Source of the DNA: Bacteroidota bacterium
Lineage (GTDB): Bacteria > Bacteroidota > Bacteroidia > Chitinophagales > Chitinophagaceae
Direction: 5' to 3'
Length of the DNA: 64,000 nucleotides
Assembly (NCBI GenBank): GCA_018266555.1
Contig: JAFEAF010000010.1
Span: forward strand, 213,918-277,917
Below, piece by piece: positions 27,841 to 37,538 of the stretch. Under the pieces are notes generated by a model. The model saw nothing but the letters and a program-made list of their open reading frames with translations, had not been told where the DNA came from and did no database searches. Positions within the stretch are counted from its first letter, which is position 1; each line of letters opens with the position of its first letter. The translations under genes and the position numbers were made by a program.

Positions 27841-28962
27841 TTAACGCAAAAATCGTTCGTATAATTTTTCGTAAAGTGGAACAATGTTATGAATATCAAA
27901 TTTGGCAGCTTGTGATTTAGCCTGCATTTTAAAAGCTTTCAAAGTATCATCATCTTTAAGTGTGGTTATGACCTGGCGGGCCATTGTTGCCACATCACCC
28001 ACATCTGCCATAAAACCAGTTTCCCCGGGAATATTTATCTCTTTTAATCCACCGACATTTGTTGATACAACAGGCATACCGGCAGCCATAGCCTCCAATG
28101 CAGCTAAACCGAAACTTTCATATTCTGAAGGCAATAGAAATAAATCACCAATTGCAAGGATATCTTCCATTTGTTCCTGCTTTCCTACAAAGCGCACTTC
28201 ATCACAAATGCCCAATGAGCGACAAAGTTCTTCTGCAGCCGGTCTTTCGGGTCCGTCGCCGACAAATAAAAGTTTTGACGGAATAGTTTTTTGCACTTCG
28301 TAAAATACCTTAACTACGTCGGGAACTCTTTTTAATCTTCTGAAATTGGAAACGTGTAATAATATTTTTTCTCCGTTTGGTGCCATGGCTTTTTTGAATG
28401 CATCAATAGGCTTCCTGCTGAAACGGCTAACATCTACAAAATTGTAAATGACTTCAATATTCTTTTCAATGTTAAAAGACCGGTAAGTTTCATTTCTCAG
28501 ATCTTCAGATACAGCAGTGATGGCATCGCTTTCATTAATAGAGAAAGTAACCACGGGGGCATAGGTTTTATCCCTCCCCACCAATGTAATATCGGTTCCA
28601 TGCAATGTGGTAATAACGGGTATTTTTTTATTTTCTTTCTCCAGTATTTTTTTTGCCATATAGGCTGCTGATGCGTGGGGGATGGCATAATGCACATGCA
28701 GCAAATCCAGGTCATTATTTTTTATAACATCCACCATCGTGCTGGCTAAGGCTGTTTCATACGGAGGATAATCAAACAAAGGATAGGTGGGTACATGTAC
28801 TTCATGATAAAAAATATTGGGAACATACACATCCAGCCGAACCGGTTCCCGGTATGTAATAAAATGAACCTGGTGGCCTTTTTGTGCCAGCGCTTTTCCT
28901 AACTCAGTTGCTAATACGCCGCTTCCGCCAAATGTGGGATAACAAACAATTCCGATTTTCAT
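27841..28962 (-). CDS. bshA: N-acetyl-alpha-D-glucosaminyl L-malate synthase
   Basis: 373 aa from ATG 28962; an upstream ATG at 29028 adds 22 residues outside the family. The start MKIGIVCYPTFGGSGVLATE and the VHYAIPHASAAYMAK segment are distinctive of BshA within GT4. The C-terminal half has HVSNFRRLKRVPDVV and the donor-site Glu in PSEYESFGLAALEAMA. BshA joins GlcNAc to malate in the first step of bacillithiol synthesis, a thiol used by Firmicutes and many Bacteroidota. Other bsh genes are not in the window. It converges with the EnvC-like gene. Confidence 0.92.
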   Translation of the reverse strand: MKIGIVCYPTFGGSGVLATELGKALAQKGHQVHFITYREPVRLDVYVPNIFYHEVHVPTYPLFDYPPYETALASTMVDVIKNNDLDLLHVHYAIPHASAAYMAKKILEKENKKIPVITTLHGTDITLVGRDKTYAPVVTFSINESDAITAVSEDLRNETYRSFNIEKNIEVIYNFVDVSRFSRKPIDAFKKAMAPNGEKILLHVSNFRRLKRVPDVVKVFYEVQKTIPSKLLFVGDGPERPAAEELCRSLGICDEVRFVGKQEQMEDILAIGDLFLLPSEYESFGLAALEAMAAGMPVVSTNVGGLKEINIPGETGFMADVGDVATMARQVITTLKDDDTLKAFKMQAKSQAAKFDIHNIVPLYEKLYERFLR

Positions 28963-29111
28963 AATTTTTTTTATATGGATATTTAGATACGTCATACTTT
29001 GGAAGTATGGCATAACTAAGGTAAACACTTAATAGCAATAGAGGTTTACCGCTTATCTTAAAAATGTTTATAATAAATCAGGATAGTTTATTTTTATCCA
29101 AAATCAGTCAA

Positions 29112-30479
29112 ATGAGAAAATTAATCATGTTAGCAGTACTTTTTTTTATATCTGTAAATCTTTTAGCACAGAATGAAGATTCTGTTTTTATCCGAAGTAT
29201 TGCAAATGAAATTCTTATTAATGGAAAAGCATATGATAACCTTCATTACCTCACCAAGAAGATTGGTGGAAGATTATCCGGTTCTCCGGGTATGGTGAAT
29301 GCAGAAAAGTGGGGATTGAAAACCATGCAGGAAAGCGGTGCTGATAAAGCCTGGCTGCAGGAATGTATGGTGCCGCATTGGGTGCGTGGCGGAAAAGATG
29401 AAGCAGAGGCGAAATATAATGGCACGGCAAAAAAAACGCTTCATGTAACAGCATTGGGAAACTCAATCGGCACAGGCGGCAAAGAGGTAAAGGCAAATGT
29501 GATCGAAGTGAAAAATTTTGATGACCTCGAAGCAAAAAAAGATGAGTTAAAAGACAAGATCGTTTTTTATAATTATCATTTCAACCCCACATTCATTCAA
29601 ACATTTTGGTCTTATGGTGATGCGGTTAGATACCGGGAATTCGGAGCAAGTCGTGCTGCAAAATACGGAGCCGTAGCGGTGATAGTCAGAAGTATGACTC
29701 ATAGCACCGATAATTTTCCTCATACAGGGGCAATGGAGTATGATTCTGTTTATCCTAAAATTCCTGCTGCAGCCATCGGCTTACAGGATGCAGACTGGTT
29801 GAATGATCAATTGCAAAAAACATCTGTGAAAATTTCACTCACTACCTTCGCACATTTTTTGCCCGATACCATCGGGCATAATGTGATCGGTGAATTGACC
29901 GGATCTGAATTTCCTGATGAATTTATTACTATAGGCGGCCATTTAGATTCATGGGACCTGGCAGAAGGGGCACATGATGATGGGACCGGTGTGACACAAA
30001 CGATAGAAATACTTCGTGCATTCAAATCACTGGGGTATAAACCAAAACACAGCATCCGGTTTGTTTTGTTTATGAATGAAGAAAATGGTTTGCGGGGCGG
30101 AACAAAATATGCGGAAGAAGCCAAAGCAAAAAATGAGAAACACATTTTTGCAATGGAAAGTGATGCAGGCGGATTCACCCCTAGAGGATTCAGTTTTGGC
30201 GGATCAGCGGCGCAATTGGAAAAGGTAAGAAACTGGACGTCACTTTTATTGCCTTATGGTGTTTACCAGATTACCAGGGGCGGTGGCGGTGCTGATATAA
30301 GCCCATTGTCAAAAACTTTTGGAACACCTGTCAGCGAATTGAATCCCGATTCACAGCGGTATTTTGATTATCATCATGCCGCAAATGATGTTTTTGAAAA
30401 TGTAAATAAACGGGAACTGAATCTTGGAGCAATTAATATGGCAGCATTTATTTACCTGGTGGATAAGTATGGGTTGTGA
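29112..30479 (+). CDS. M28 family zinc aminopeptidase, secreted
   Basis: 455 aa from ATG 29112, which starts a clear signal peptide (RKLIMLAVLFFISVNLLAQ). A PA-domain-like insert is followed by the M28 catalytic core: GGHLDSWD and HDDGTG supply the first His and bridging Asp, NEENGLRGG the catalytic and metal Glu, MESDAGGF an Asp, and YHHAANDVFE the last His. All five ligand positions are present, so activity is expected. Members release N-terminal residues or glutamate from peptides. Its last 25 bases are nearly repeated at the end of the UbiA fragment at 36716-36740. Confidence 0.9.
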   Translation: MRKLIMLAVLFFISVNLLAQNEDSVFIRSIANEILINGKAYDNLHYLTKKIGGRLSGSPGMVNAEKWGLKTMQESGADKAWLQECMVPHWVRGGKDEAEAKYNGTAKKTLHVTALGNSIGTGGKEVKANVIEVKNFDDLEAKKDELKDKIVFYNYHFNPTFIQTFWSYGDAVRYREFGASRAAKYGAVAVIVRSMTHSTDNFPHTGAMEYDSVYPKIPAAAIGLQDADWLNDQLQKTSVKISLTTFAHFLPDTIGHNVIGELTGSEFPDEFITIGGHLDSWDLAEGAHDDGTGVTQTIEILRAFKSLGYKPKHSIRFVLFMNEENGLRGGTKYAEEAKAKNEKHIFAMESDAGGFTPRGFSFGGSAAQLEKVRNWTSLLLPYGVYQITRGGGGADISPLSKTFGTPVSELNPDSQRYFDYHHAANDVFENVNKRELNLGAINMAAFIYLVDKYGL

Positions 30480-30721
30480 TTATTGATCACTGATTATTTT
30501 ATTATGTCTTGCGGGAACTGTCATTGTTTTGTTGCCATTTCTTTTTCTGGTAATGAAATTCCTGAAACTGAGAGTTGAAGTTTGGAAATGAAATGCCGGT
30601 AACCTTTTGTGCCGGGTTCTTAATTATCTTATTTGAGGGATATGGCAGAAAGATGAATCCAGTTTCTAAAATTGCAGCTGTAAAAAAAATTGTATGTTTA
30701 TTGAACAGATAGTAATTCCAG

Positions 30722-33700
30722 GTGAAGAATCAATTTCCATTACGAAAACAGGATCACCGGATCAATTATTCCTTTTGGGGATACCTCTATTTATTGTGCA
30801 ATCTATCTGTTCTTATTTCCTGCAACAATAATCGTTCTTCAACACCGGGGCATAATGATATTTTTAAAAAGCAACCGGAGCCGGGAAACATCAGTAAAAA
30901 AACTTTTTCCAAACCTGACATAGTTTCACTCTCTATAGTTAATCACCCAAAGACAATACCGGCAGGAAAGCCTGCTATCAAAATTGATTCCTCCTATGGC
31001 GGCATTCCTTTTTTCTCTCATTTCGGAACCGAACAGGGGCTGGCACTGAATTCAGTTCTATGCAGTGCAACAGACCGGTCAGGAAATCTTTGGTTTGGAA
31101 CTGCCGGTGGAGGAGTTAGCATGTACGATGGAAACAGGTTCACAAACTTTACCATTGCACAGGGGTTGATAAGTAATGTAGTGTTTTCAATAATTGAAGA
31201 CAAAGGAAGCAATCTATGGTTTGGCACAAGCGCAGGTGTGAGTAAATATGACGGATACCGGTTCATCAACTTTACTACCGCAGAGGGACTGGCGGGCAAT
31301 TTTATTTCCTGCATCATTGAAGATAAGCATGGCAGTCTCTGGTTCAGCACACACGAAGGTGGTGTCAGTAAGTTTGACGGAAAAAAATTTATTACTTATA
31401 CAACTTCACAAGGCCTTGCAGATAATTATGTACAGTGCATGATGGAAGACAGAAAAGGAAATCTATGGTTTGGCACTGCTGCAAAAGGAGTAAGCCGGTT
31501 TGATGGGAATAAGTTCAGGAATTATACGGAAGCTGATGGACTGCCTGACAATTCTGTAAATAGTATTGCCGGGGATAAGGAAGATAATTTATGGTTAGGG
31601 ACAAAGTCAGGAGTATGCAAATTTGACGGGACTGCATTTTCAAATTATACTACAGATAATGGTTTGCCCGATAATAATATTCATTGCATGATCAGTGATA
31701 AAACCGGAAATTTATGGCTTGGCACTCAGTCAAAAGGCATCAGTAAATATGATGGGAACAGATTTGTCAGTTATAAAAGTGCGCAAAACATAACCGGAAA
31801 CAGTATCACGAGCATTTCAGAAGATAAAACAGGCAACCTGTGGTTCACGTCACTAGGATCAGGAGTGAGCAAGTATGAAGGCAATAGTCTCACGAATTAT
31901 TCTCTGCTCCAGGCTTTGGCCGGAAATTCGGTGTTTAGCATTATCCGGGACAGGTCAGGTAGTATGTGGTTTGGCATGTATGAGGGCGGTGTCAGCAAGT
32001 ATGATGGAAAAAGATTTTTAAATTTTACTACAAAGCAGGGATTACCTGACGAAACGATATGGAGTGTCATGCAGGATAATGAAGGTAATATATGGATAGG
32101 CACTGATAAAGGAGGCGTCACCAGGTATGATGGCGCCGGATTTACAGGCTATACAATGGCACAGGGGTTGATCAACAATACTGTTTCCTGCATGATGCAG
32201 GACAAAAAAGGGAATATCTGGTTTGGTACATTTGGCGGCGCCAGCAAATTCGATGGAAAAAGTTTTACAAATTACACTACCGATCAGGGCCTGCCCGGAA
32301 ACAACATACAAAGTATTGCAGAAGATAATTCCGGCAATATATGGTTTGCTACCCACAATGACGGCATAAGTAAATATGACGGCAAGGGTTTTACCAATTA
32401 TACTATTGCATCCGGACTGGCAAGCAATACCGTATATATGACATTGAAAGCTGAGAACGGGGATCTTTGGTTTGGTACAAACAGGGGCGCCAGCAAATTT
32501 GATGGAAAGAATTTTATTAACTATACGACAGCAGAAGGTTTGCCTGATAATTGTGTATGGGCTATTGCTGAAGATAAACAAAGGAATATATTATGGTTCG
32601 GTACAAATAAAGGCTTGTGTGCTCTCAGAGAATCATTATCAAAAACTGACCATAAGCCTGATGAAGTTTTCGGGGTATTTAATGAAAATAACGGGTACCC
32701 GGTAAAAGAAGTGAATGCCGGCGCTTTATGTGTGGATGATAAAGGAATTGTATGGGTGGGCAGCAGTCATAATGACCTGATAAGGTTTGATTACCCGGCT
32801 GATCATAAAAAAGATCCGGGGCATTTAAAATTAGTAATACAAAGCATAAAAGTAGATAATGAAAACATCTGTTGGAACGATCTCTTGCGGTTGCATTATG
32901 GAAATGATGCTGCTGACAGTCTTACAGTTTTAAATGAAATGGTAACGACATTTGGAAAAGTGTTGTCGCCTGTTATTTTAGATAGCATCACTAGCAAGCA
33001 CAGGAATATAAAACTTAGTGGAGTGTCTAAATTTTATCCGGTACCCTTAGATCTGGTTCTTCCCTATAATGACAACACGGTCAGTATTGATTATTCCGCC
33101 ATTGATCCCGCAATCGCCAAACGGGTAAGGTATCAATATATGTTGGAAGGCTATAATCAGGATTGGAGCACACTCAGTAATAGCACTACAGCAGTTTTTG
33201 GGAATCTGAAAGCAGGATATTATACATTTAAATTGAAGGCTTTGAGTCCTTTCGGAGTCAGGAGTGAAACTGAATACTCTTTTAAAGTGATGCCGCCCTG
33301 GTGGCTTACCTGGTGGGCTTATATTTTTTATACGGTTATGGCGGCCGGAATATTGGTTGCTCTCTACCGGAACCGTATTCGCATCATGGAAGACAGGCAG
33401 GCAAGGCGCATGAATATAATGGTTGCCACACAGGAAGAAGAACGCAAACGAATCGCATGGGAACTGCACGATGATGTGGGTGTTAAGCTTTCAGCGTTAA
33501 AGTTGTCATTGTCTTCTTTAACAGAGAAAGCGGAAAAAACAAAAAATGAAGAGATACATTCGCTGGCCCGGCACTCTGAAAACCTGATCAGCGAATCCAT
33601 GCAGGATGTGCGCAGGCTATTACGTAACTTAAGCCCGGGCGTTCTTGAAGAATTCGGATATACCATAGCGGTAGAAGGACTGGTCAATAAGATCAATGAA

Positions 33701-34048
33701 ACAGGACAGATCCGTTTCAACCTTGTGATCTTTGGCATGAATGGACGTTTGAAGAAAGAATATGAACTGTCTTTATACCGGATTACGCAGGAGTTAATAA
33801 ATAACGTTTTAAAACATGCCCGGGCCCGTAATGTTTCCTTACAGATAGGACACAGGGATGAAAAAATCATTTTAATGATGGAAGACGATGGAAAAGGTTT
33901 TGATGTGAACAGTAAGAGTGACGGTTATGGGCTGCACAATCTTGATATTCGGACCAAACTCATGAAAGGAACACTGACCATTGATGCAGCGCCGGGAAAA
34001 GGCACCAGCGTGTTAATTGAAATACCTTACACTAAAAATATTTTATGA
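30722..34048 (+). CDS. Two-component sensor kinase with 14 propeller blades
   Basis: 1108 aa from a GTG start. After a hydrophobic N-terminus come 14 repeats of about 42 residues (GNLWFGT..GVSKYDG..F.NYT...GL), enough for two seven-blade beta-propellers, then a Y_Y_Y domain and one membrane helix (WWAYIFYTVMAAGILVALY). The cytoplasmic part has the HisKA_3 box with phospho-acceptor His916 (WELHDDVG), and an HATPase domain (ELINNVLKHA, DDGKGFD). This is the reg_prop sensor type that in Bacteroidota often detects glycans or other surface signals. Its stop overlaps the regulator start (ATGA). Confidence 0.9.
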   Translation: MKNQFPLRKQDHRINYSFWGYLYLLCNLSVLISCNNNRSSTPGHNDIFKKQPEPGNISKKTFSKPDIVSLSIVNHPKTIPAGKPAIKIDSSYGGIPFFSHFGTEQGLALNSVLCSATDRSGNLWFGTAGGGVSMYDGNRFTNFTIAQGLISNVVFSIIEDKGSNLWFGTSAGVSKYDGYRFINFTTAEGLAGNFISCIIEDKHGSLWFSTHEGGVSKFDGKKFITYTTSQGLADNYVQCMMEDRKGNLWFGTAAKGVSRFDGNKFRNYTEADGLPDNSVNSIAGDKEDNLWLGTKSGVCKFDGTAFSNYTTDNGLPDNNIHCMISDKTGNLWLGTQSKGISKYDGNRFVSYKSAQNITGNSITSISEDKTGNLWFTSLGSGVSKYEGNSLTNYSLLQALAGNSVFSIIRDRSGSMWFGMYEGGVSKYDGKRFLNFTTKQGLPDETIWSVMQDNEGNIWIGTDKGGVTRYDGAGFTGYTMAQGLINNTVSCMMQDKKGNIWFGTFGGASKFDGKSFTNYTTDQGLPGNNIQSIAEDNSGNIWFATHNDGISKYDGKGFTNYTIASGLASNTVYMTLKAENGDLWFGTNRGASKFDGKNFINYTTAEGLPDNCVWAIAEDKQRNILWFGTNKGLCALRESLSKTDHKPDEVFGVFNENNGYPVKEVNAGALCVDDKGIVWVGSSHNDLIRFDYPADHKKDPGHLKLVIQSIKVDNENICWNDLLRLHYGNDAADSLTVLNEMVTTFGKVLSPVILDSITSKHRNIKLSGVSKFYPVPLDLVLPYNDNTVSIDYSAIDPAIAKRVRYQYMLEGYNQDWSTLSNSTTAVFGNLKAGYYTFKLKALSPFGVRSETEYSFKVMPPWWLTWWAYIFYTVMAAGILVALYRNRIRIMEDRQARRMNIMVATQEEERKRIAWELHDDVGVKLSALKLSLSSLTEKAEKTKNEEIHSLARHSENLISESMQDVRRLLRNLSPGVLEEFGYTIAVEGLVNKINETGQIRFNLVIFGMNGRLKKEYELSLYRITQELINNVLKHARARNVSLQIGHRDEKIILMMEDDGKGFDVNSKSDGYGLHNLDIRTKLMKGTLTIDAAPGKGTSVLIEIPYTKNIL

Positions 34049-34698
34049 AATCTTATCAGGTACCTGTAAATATTCTGATAGCTGATGATCACCGTCTTAT
34101 TACAGATGGTATTTCCAAAATCCTGGAAGAGGAAAAAATAATTGGTAAAATCCATACAGCCAACGACGGAAGCGAGGCAGTGAATATAGCATTGGCAGAG
34201 GATATTGACTGTGTGATCATGGATATCAATATGCCGGTGATGAACGGGCTTGAAGCTGTAAAACGCATTAAGCAGGAAAAGCCTTATGTAAAGATTATTG
34301 CAGTGAGTATGCACAGTGATGCTTCTGTGGTCAATAAGATGCTGAAAGCGGGTGCAGACGGATATATTAATAAAGATACCGGCAAAACAGAACTGCTGAC
34401 GGCATTGGGAAAAGTGATGCGGGGGGAAAAATATATCAGCCCCGAAATCTCCAATAATTTATTCGTTCATCTCAATGACCGGAATGTTCAATCTACAGAA
34501 GGTGAAAAACCCCTCACTCCAAGAGAAATTGAGATCATCCGCTATATTGCCGATGGGCATACCAACCAGGAGATCGCCCAAAAGCTTTTCCTCAGTGTTG
34601 TTACTGTGGACACCCACCGGAAAAACATACTGGCAAAACTTCAACTGAAAAATTCGGCCGCTCTCGTAAAATATGCAGCGGAGCATAAATTGCTTTGA
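34045..34698 (+). CDS. NarL/FixJ-type response regulator
   Basis: 217 aa. The receiver has Asp14/Asp15 (ADDH) and phospho-acceptor Asp60 (CVIMDINMP), with the conserved Lys in NKDTGK. A LuxR-type helix-turn-helix closes the protein (LTPREIEIIRYIADGHTNQEIAQKLF, VDTHRKNIL). A four-base overlap with the kinase gene makes them a translationally coupled pair: HisKA_3 kinases work with NarL-type regulators, as here. Target genes are unknown; the downstream lipoprotein is a candidate. Confidence 0.93.
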   Translation: MKSYQVPVNILIADDHRLITDGISKILEEEKIIGKIHTANDGSEAVNIALAEDIDCVIMDINMPVMNGLEAVKRIKQEKPYVKIIAVSMHSDASVVNKMLKAGADGYINKDTGKTELLTALGKVMRGEKYISPEISNNLFVHLNDRNVQSTEGEKPLTPREIEIIRYIADGHTNQEIAQKLFLSVVTVDTHRKNILAKLQLKNSAALVKYAAEHKLL

Positions 34699-34746
34699 TC
34701 ATTCCCTGAGTTTTCATTCATACTACACCAAAAAGGGTATCGGTAA

Positions 34747-34766
34747 AATACACAGAATAGTGTATT
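34747..34766. promoter_or_regulatory. Inverted repeat, possible operator
   Basis: AATACAC, six bases, GTGTATT: a perfect 7-bp dyad about 90 bp ahead of the lipoprotein gene and just after the NarL-type regulator. Short dyads with such spacing suit dimeric regulators. There is no second copy to support it. Confidence 0.3.
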
Positions 34767-34856
34767 GTCCCGGAACGGTTTGTTTTTGACTTTTGAACTG
34801 TCTTATTCAAGAATTGTAAGCGGTTATTTCAATTATTCATCTTTAAAAATAATACT

Positions 34857-35807
34857 ATGACAAAGAAATTTTCCATCCTGATCTTATCTGCCGTCATTTT
34901 TATTGCCGGCTGCAAAAAAGACTCGTTACCGGGAGGCCCCAAGGGGCCGCAATTACCGGAGCAGATCAATTTTTCAGAACATGATCTTTTTCCTGAAGGC
35001 CTTGCCTACGATCCCACTCACAATTGGTTTTTTGTAAGCTCCGCTGCATTTGGTACGGTGGGTGTTGTTACCGCAGACGGAACCTGGAACCCGGTTGTCA
35101 CTGACGATAAATTGACCAGCACCACCGGGCTTAAAGTGGACAAAGTACATCATCGGCTTTGGGTGTGTAATGTGGAAGGCGGGATAGGAGCGTATGATCT
35201 CAACAATGGTCAAAGGATTTTTTACACAGACCTCTCCATGCTGTTACCGGGTGAACCGCTTTTTATGAATGATGAAGTGATTGACCCTGATGGAAACGCT
35301 TACGTTACCAGCAGCGCTGCGCCTGTCATATTTAAAGTGAGCAAGAATGGTAGTGCATCGGTCTTTTTCAAAGATAATGCTTTTGCAGTAAATCCTGATG
35401 AATTTGGGTTTAACGGAATTCAATATAATTCATCAGGGTATTTACTGGTAGCTCATACTGCATTAAACCAGATAATAAAAATTCCAATAAACAATCCTTC
35501 TAATTATAAAGCGGTACAACTAGGCGCAGGCCTTAGCTTTCCGGATGGAATGCTGCTCAGTAAAGACGGTAAGCAACTGGTTGTGGTCAGCGATGATAAA
35601 GTTCTTTCCTTCATCAGCAAAGACCAATGGGAAAGCGCAAGCCTGAGTACTTCATTCAGCACCGGCCCTGTATTTGCCACTTCATTGACCAGCGATGGCA
35701 AACGGGTATATGTTGTGTATTGCCATCTTGATAAGTTGCTGAGCGGACAAGATCAGGATGATTACACTATCCAGGAAGTACCTCTGAAAAACCCCGATAA
35801 GTTTTAG
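34857..35807 (+). CDS. Six-blade propeller lipoprotein, SMP-30/NHL-like
   Basis: 316 aa. The signal SILILSAVIFIAGC ends in a lipobox Cys, followed by KKDSLPGGPKGPQLP. The rest is a beta-propeller with FPEGLAYDPTHNWFFVSSAAFG, GLKVDKVHHRLWVCN, GNAYVTSSAAPVIFKV, GYLLVAHTALNQIIKI and a FPDGMLLSKDGKQLVVVSD blade, resembling SMP-30/gluconolactonase or strictosidine-synthase-like proteins. A lactonase role is possible but the metal ligands are not clear. It may be controlled by the two-component pair upstream. Confidence 0.75.
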   Translation: MTKKFSILILSAVIFIAGCKKDSLPGGPKGPQLPEQINFSEHDLFPEGLAYDPTHNWFFVSSAAFGTVGVVTADGTWNPVVTDDKLTSTTGLKVDKVHHRLWVCNVEGGIGAYDLNNGQRIFYTDLSMLLPGEPLFMNDEVIDPDGNAYVTSSAAPVIFKVSKNGSASVFFKDNAFAVNPDEFGFNGIQYNSSGYLLVAHTALNQIIKIPINNPSNYKAVQLGAGLSFPDGMLLSKDGKQLVVVSDDKVLSFISKDQWESASLSTSFSTGPVFATSLTSDGKRVYVVYCHLDKLLSGQDQDDYTIQEVPLKNPDKF

Positions 35808-35941
35808 AAACGAAAAGGGGTAGCGAGCTAAGAGGCTATGAATGCCTATGGATGCTTCCTGCAGAAAAATGTGGCTCCGCCCCGTTCCGCAGAGAACAGT
35901 ATACAAATCCTCTGTAGTTTATTTGAATAAAGTGATTCCAG

Positions 35942-35980
35942 GCTGTTGAGTCTGCCACCCGGCAGACTCAACAGCTTTTT
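35942..35980 (+). terminator. Strong intrinsic terminator
   Basis: A perfect 15-bp stem (35942-35956 with 35961-35975), 4-nt loop and five T residues, 135 bp downstream of the propeller lipoprotein. The rest of the 35808-36098 gap holds no recognisable feature. Confidence 0.9.
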
Positions 35981-36098
35981 ATGAAGGTAAATTTCTGCAA
36001 AGGAATATTGCCCCGGGAAGTCATCCGCTTTTGAAAACAAGTTGAACCCTACTCTTTGAAGGTAATAAAACTTCCTCATTACTTAATTTTAGAATCAA

Positions 36099-36371
36099 AT
36101 GGAATTCAAACCTGAAGAACTCATCAAGCGGGAACTGGAAATAGCATTGGAGTTACTGAAAAACCACTCTTTCAGTCAAATCGCCGGGCATATAGGGATC
36201 AGCAAAAAAATATTGAAAGCGCATATCCGGAATATGATGCAAAAACTACAGACAGAGAATCTTGAAGGGCTTAAGAAAATGATTAAGGTAAAACTTGAAG
36301 AGGATGAAGGTATCTTTAAAGTGATAACCGCTGCCCGGGAACAAAAGAATCATTCTTTCCGTAATCAATAA
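36099..36371 (+). CDS. Small helix-turn-helix-like protein
   Basis: 90 aa, charged and helical throughout. Residues 22-48 (HSFSQIAGHIGISKKILKAHIRNMMQKL) read like a helix-turn-helix of LuxR or sigma-region-4 type: a Ser-Phe-x-x-Ile-Ala helix, a Gly-Ile-Ser turn and a recognition helix. There is no receiver or ligand domain. It follows a strong terminator, so it has its own promoter. The function is unknown; DNA binding is inferred. Confidence 0.55.
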   Translation: MEFKPEELIKRELEIALELLKNHSFSQIAGHIGISKKILKAHIRNMMQKLQTENLEGLKKMIKVKLEEDEGIFKVITAAREQKNHSFRNQ

Positions 36372-36458
36372 TTTTTTACCTGACATACCTTATGGTTGCA
36401 TAGTGGGCCGACAAGAACAAACGGGCGCCAGGTTATATCATTCAAAAGATTATACACT

Positions 36459-36740
36459 ATGCATGCAATCAATTTCAAGATGTGGGGTAAATCCCTGAAA
36501 ACAATACCAAGGATCTCTAAGGAAGAATGGATGAAACTGGATATTGTTTCGAAATGGCTGATCTCAACCAGGTCGGCTGTATCTGTTATGACGGCTATTT
36601 CTTGTATCATCGGCGGCTTACTGGCGTTTCATTCGGGGACTTTTAACTGGACGAACTTTGCAGTAGCTTTTATCGGGTTGATCTTTGCCCATGCATCCAA
36701 TAACCTGATCAATGGCCTGGTGGATAAGTATGGATTGTGA
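36459..36740 (+). pseudogene. Truncated UbiA-type prenyltransferase fragment
   Basis: 93 aa from ATG 36459. The stretch ISKEEWMKLDIVSKWLISTR, the two membrane helices and the end FAHASNNLINGLVD resemble the N-terminal third of UbiA/MenA-family prenyltransferases, which normally run to about 300 aa. The first Asp-rich site (NDxxD region) reads NGLVD and the frame stops eight codons after NLIN. The last 25 bases match the 3' end of the M28 gene (30455-30479) with one mismatch, so the end may be chimeric. The rest of the domain is not found downstream. Confidence 0.55.
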
Positions 36741-36752
36741 AATTTTTAATTA

Positions 36753-37231
36753 CTAATGTACGAGGGTATCTATTGCTTCTGCAATTTCAAAACCTTCACT
36801 TGATTTAGAAAGCACCATGTCTATATCAAGGTTGTTACGTTTGGCTATGGAAAGTATAGTTTTAGTATCAACCATAGAAATGATAAGAATAGGTATTCTG
36901 ATTGAAGCTTTGTAAAAATTTTCAATATATCTTACTTCCCGGATAAATTCATATCTGTTAATCCCGGATGATTAATGTCTGTGATAATTAAATCCGGTGT
37001 GGTACATGCAGCAATACATTTTTCTACCTTTGCCAATGCCATATCGCCGTTTTCAATTTCAATGATTTTTGCAAGAACGTAGAAAGGCTTAATACAATAA
37101 TCGTTGATTACACTCCTGAATAATTTATGATCGTCTAAATAGATGATTTGCACCGGGACATTGTATTTGTTTTTTCCTTCCCGTACAACTTTTCCTCCCA
37201 CAGATATTTTCAATTTGCTCAGGTCGGGCAT
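36753..37231 (-). pseudogene. Response regulator receiver, broken by a one-base frameshift
   Basis: The first frame (37231 down to 36932) gives a receiver start with YLDDHKLF (Asp33/34) and LIITDINHPG (Asp85), then leaves the family and stops. Reading one base back after the CCC at 36963-36965 restores INRYEFIREVR and continues through PILIISMVDTK and VLSKSSEGF to a stop at 36753. One extra G in the coding-strand run gives an intact protein of about 158 aa. No output domain is attached. It may be decayed, phase-variable or a sequencing slip. Confidence 0.78.
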
Positions 37232-37538
37232 AAATTTTTAAAAAAACAGTTAATAATTTTATTACTGGACAAATTTTTTAATAAAAGTGCCGGTAACAAT
37301 TTCGCTAAATCACATTTACAATTTTCACTTAACCGATTTATAAGGCAGAAGGTACAATAATGATATTACATTTTGGACCGATGTAATAAGTTGTTTGTTT
37401 AGGAATTGAATACATTTATCATGTACGTATAACCATTACGGGCATAAGAACTGCTCAGGTTATACGATTCATTTAGTTTTACTTTGTCGGCACAAGTGTT
37501 TTATTGAGGCAAATGTAGTATCCGGCTTCTTTTCTTTA
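37232..37538. other. 307-bp A+T-rich gap with one dyad
   Basis: I see no coding frame. The only ordered element is an 8-bp perfect inverted repeat, TATTACAT (37364-37371) and ATGTAATA (37381-37388) with a 9-nt loop, an operator or weak terminator candidate. Confidence 0.4.
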
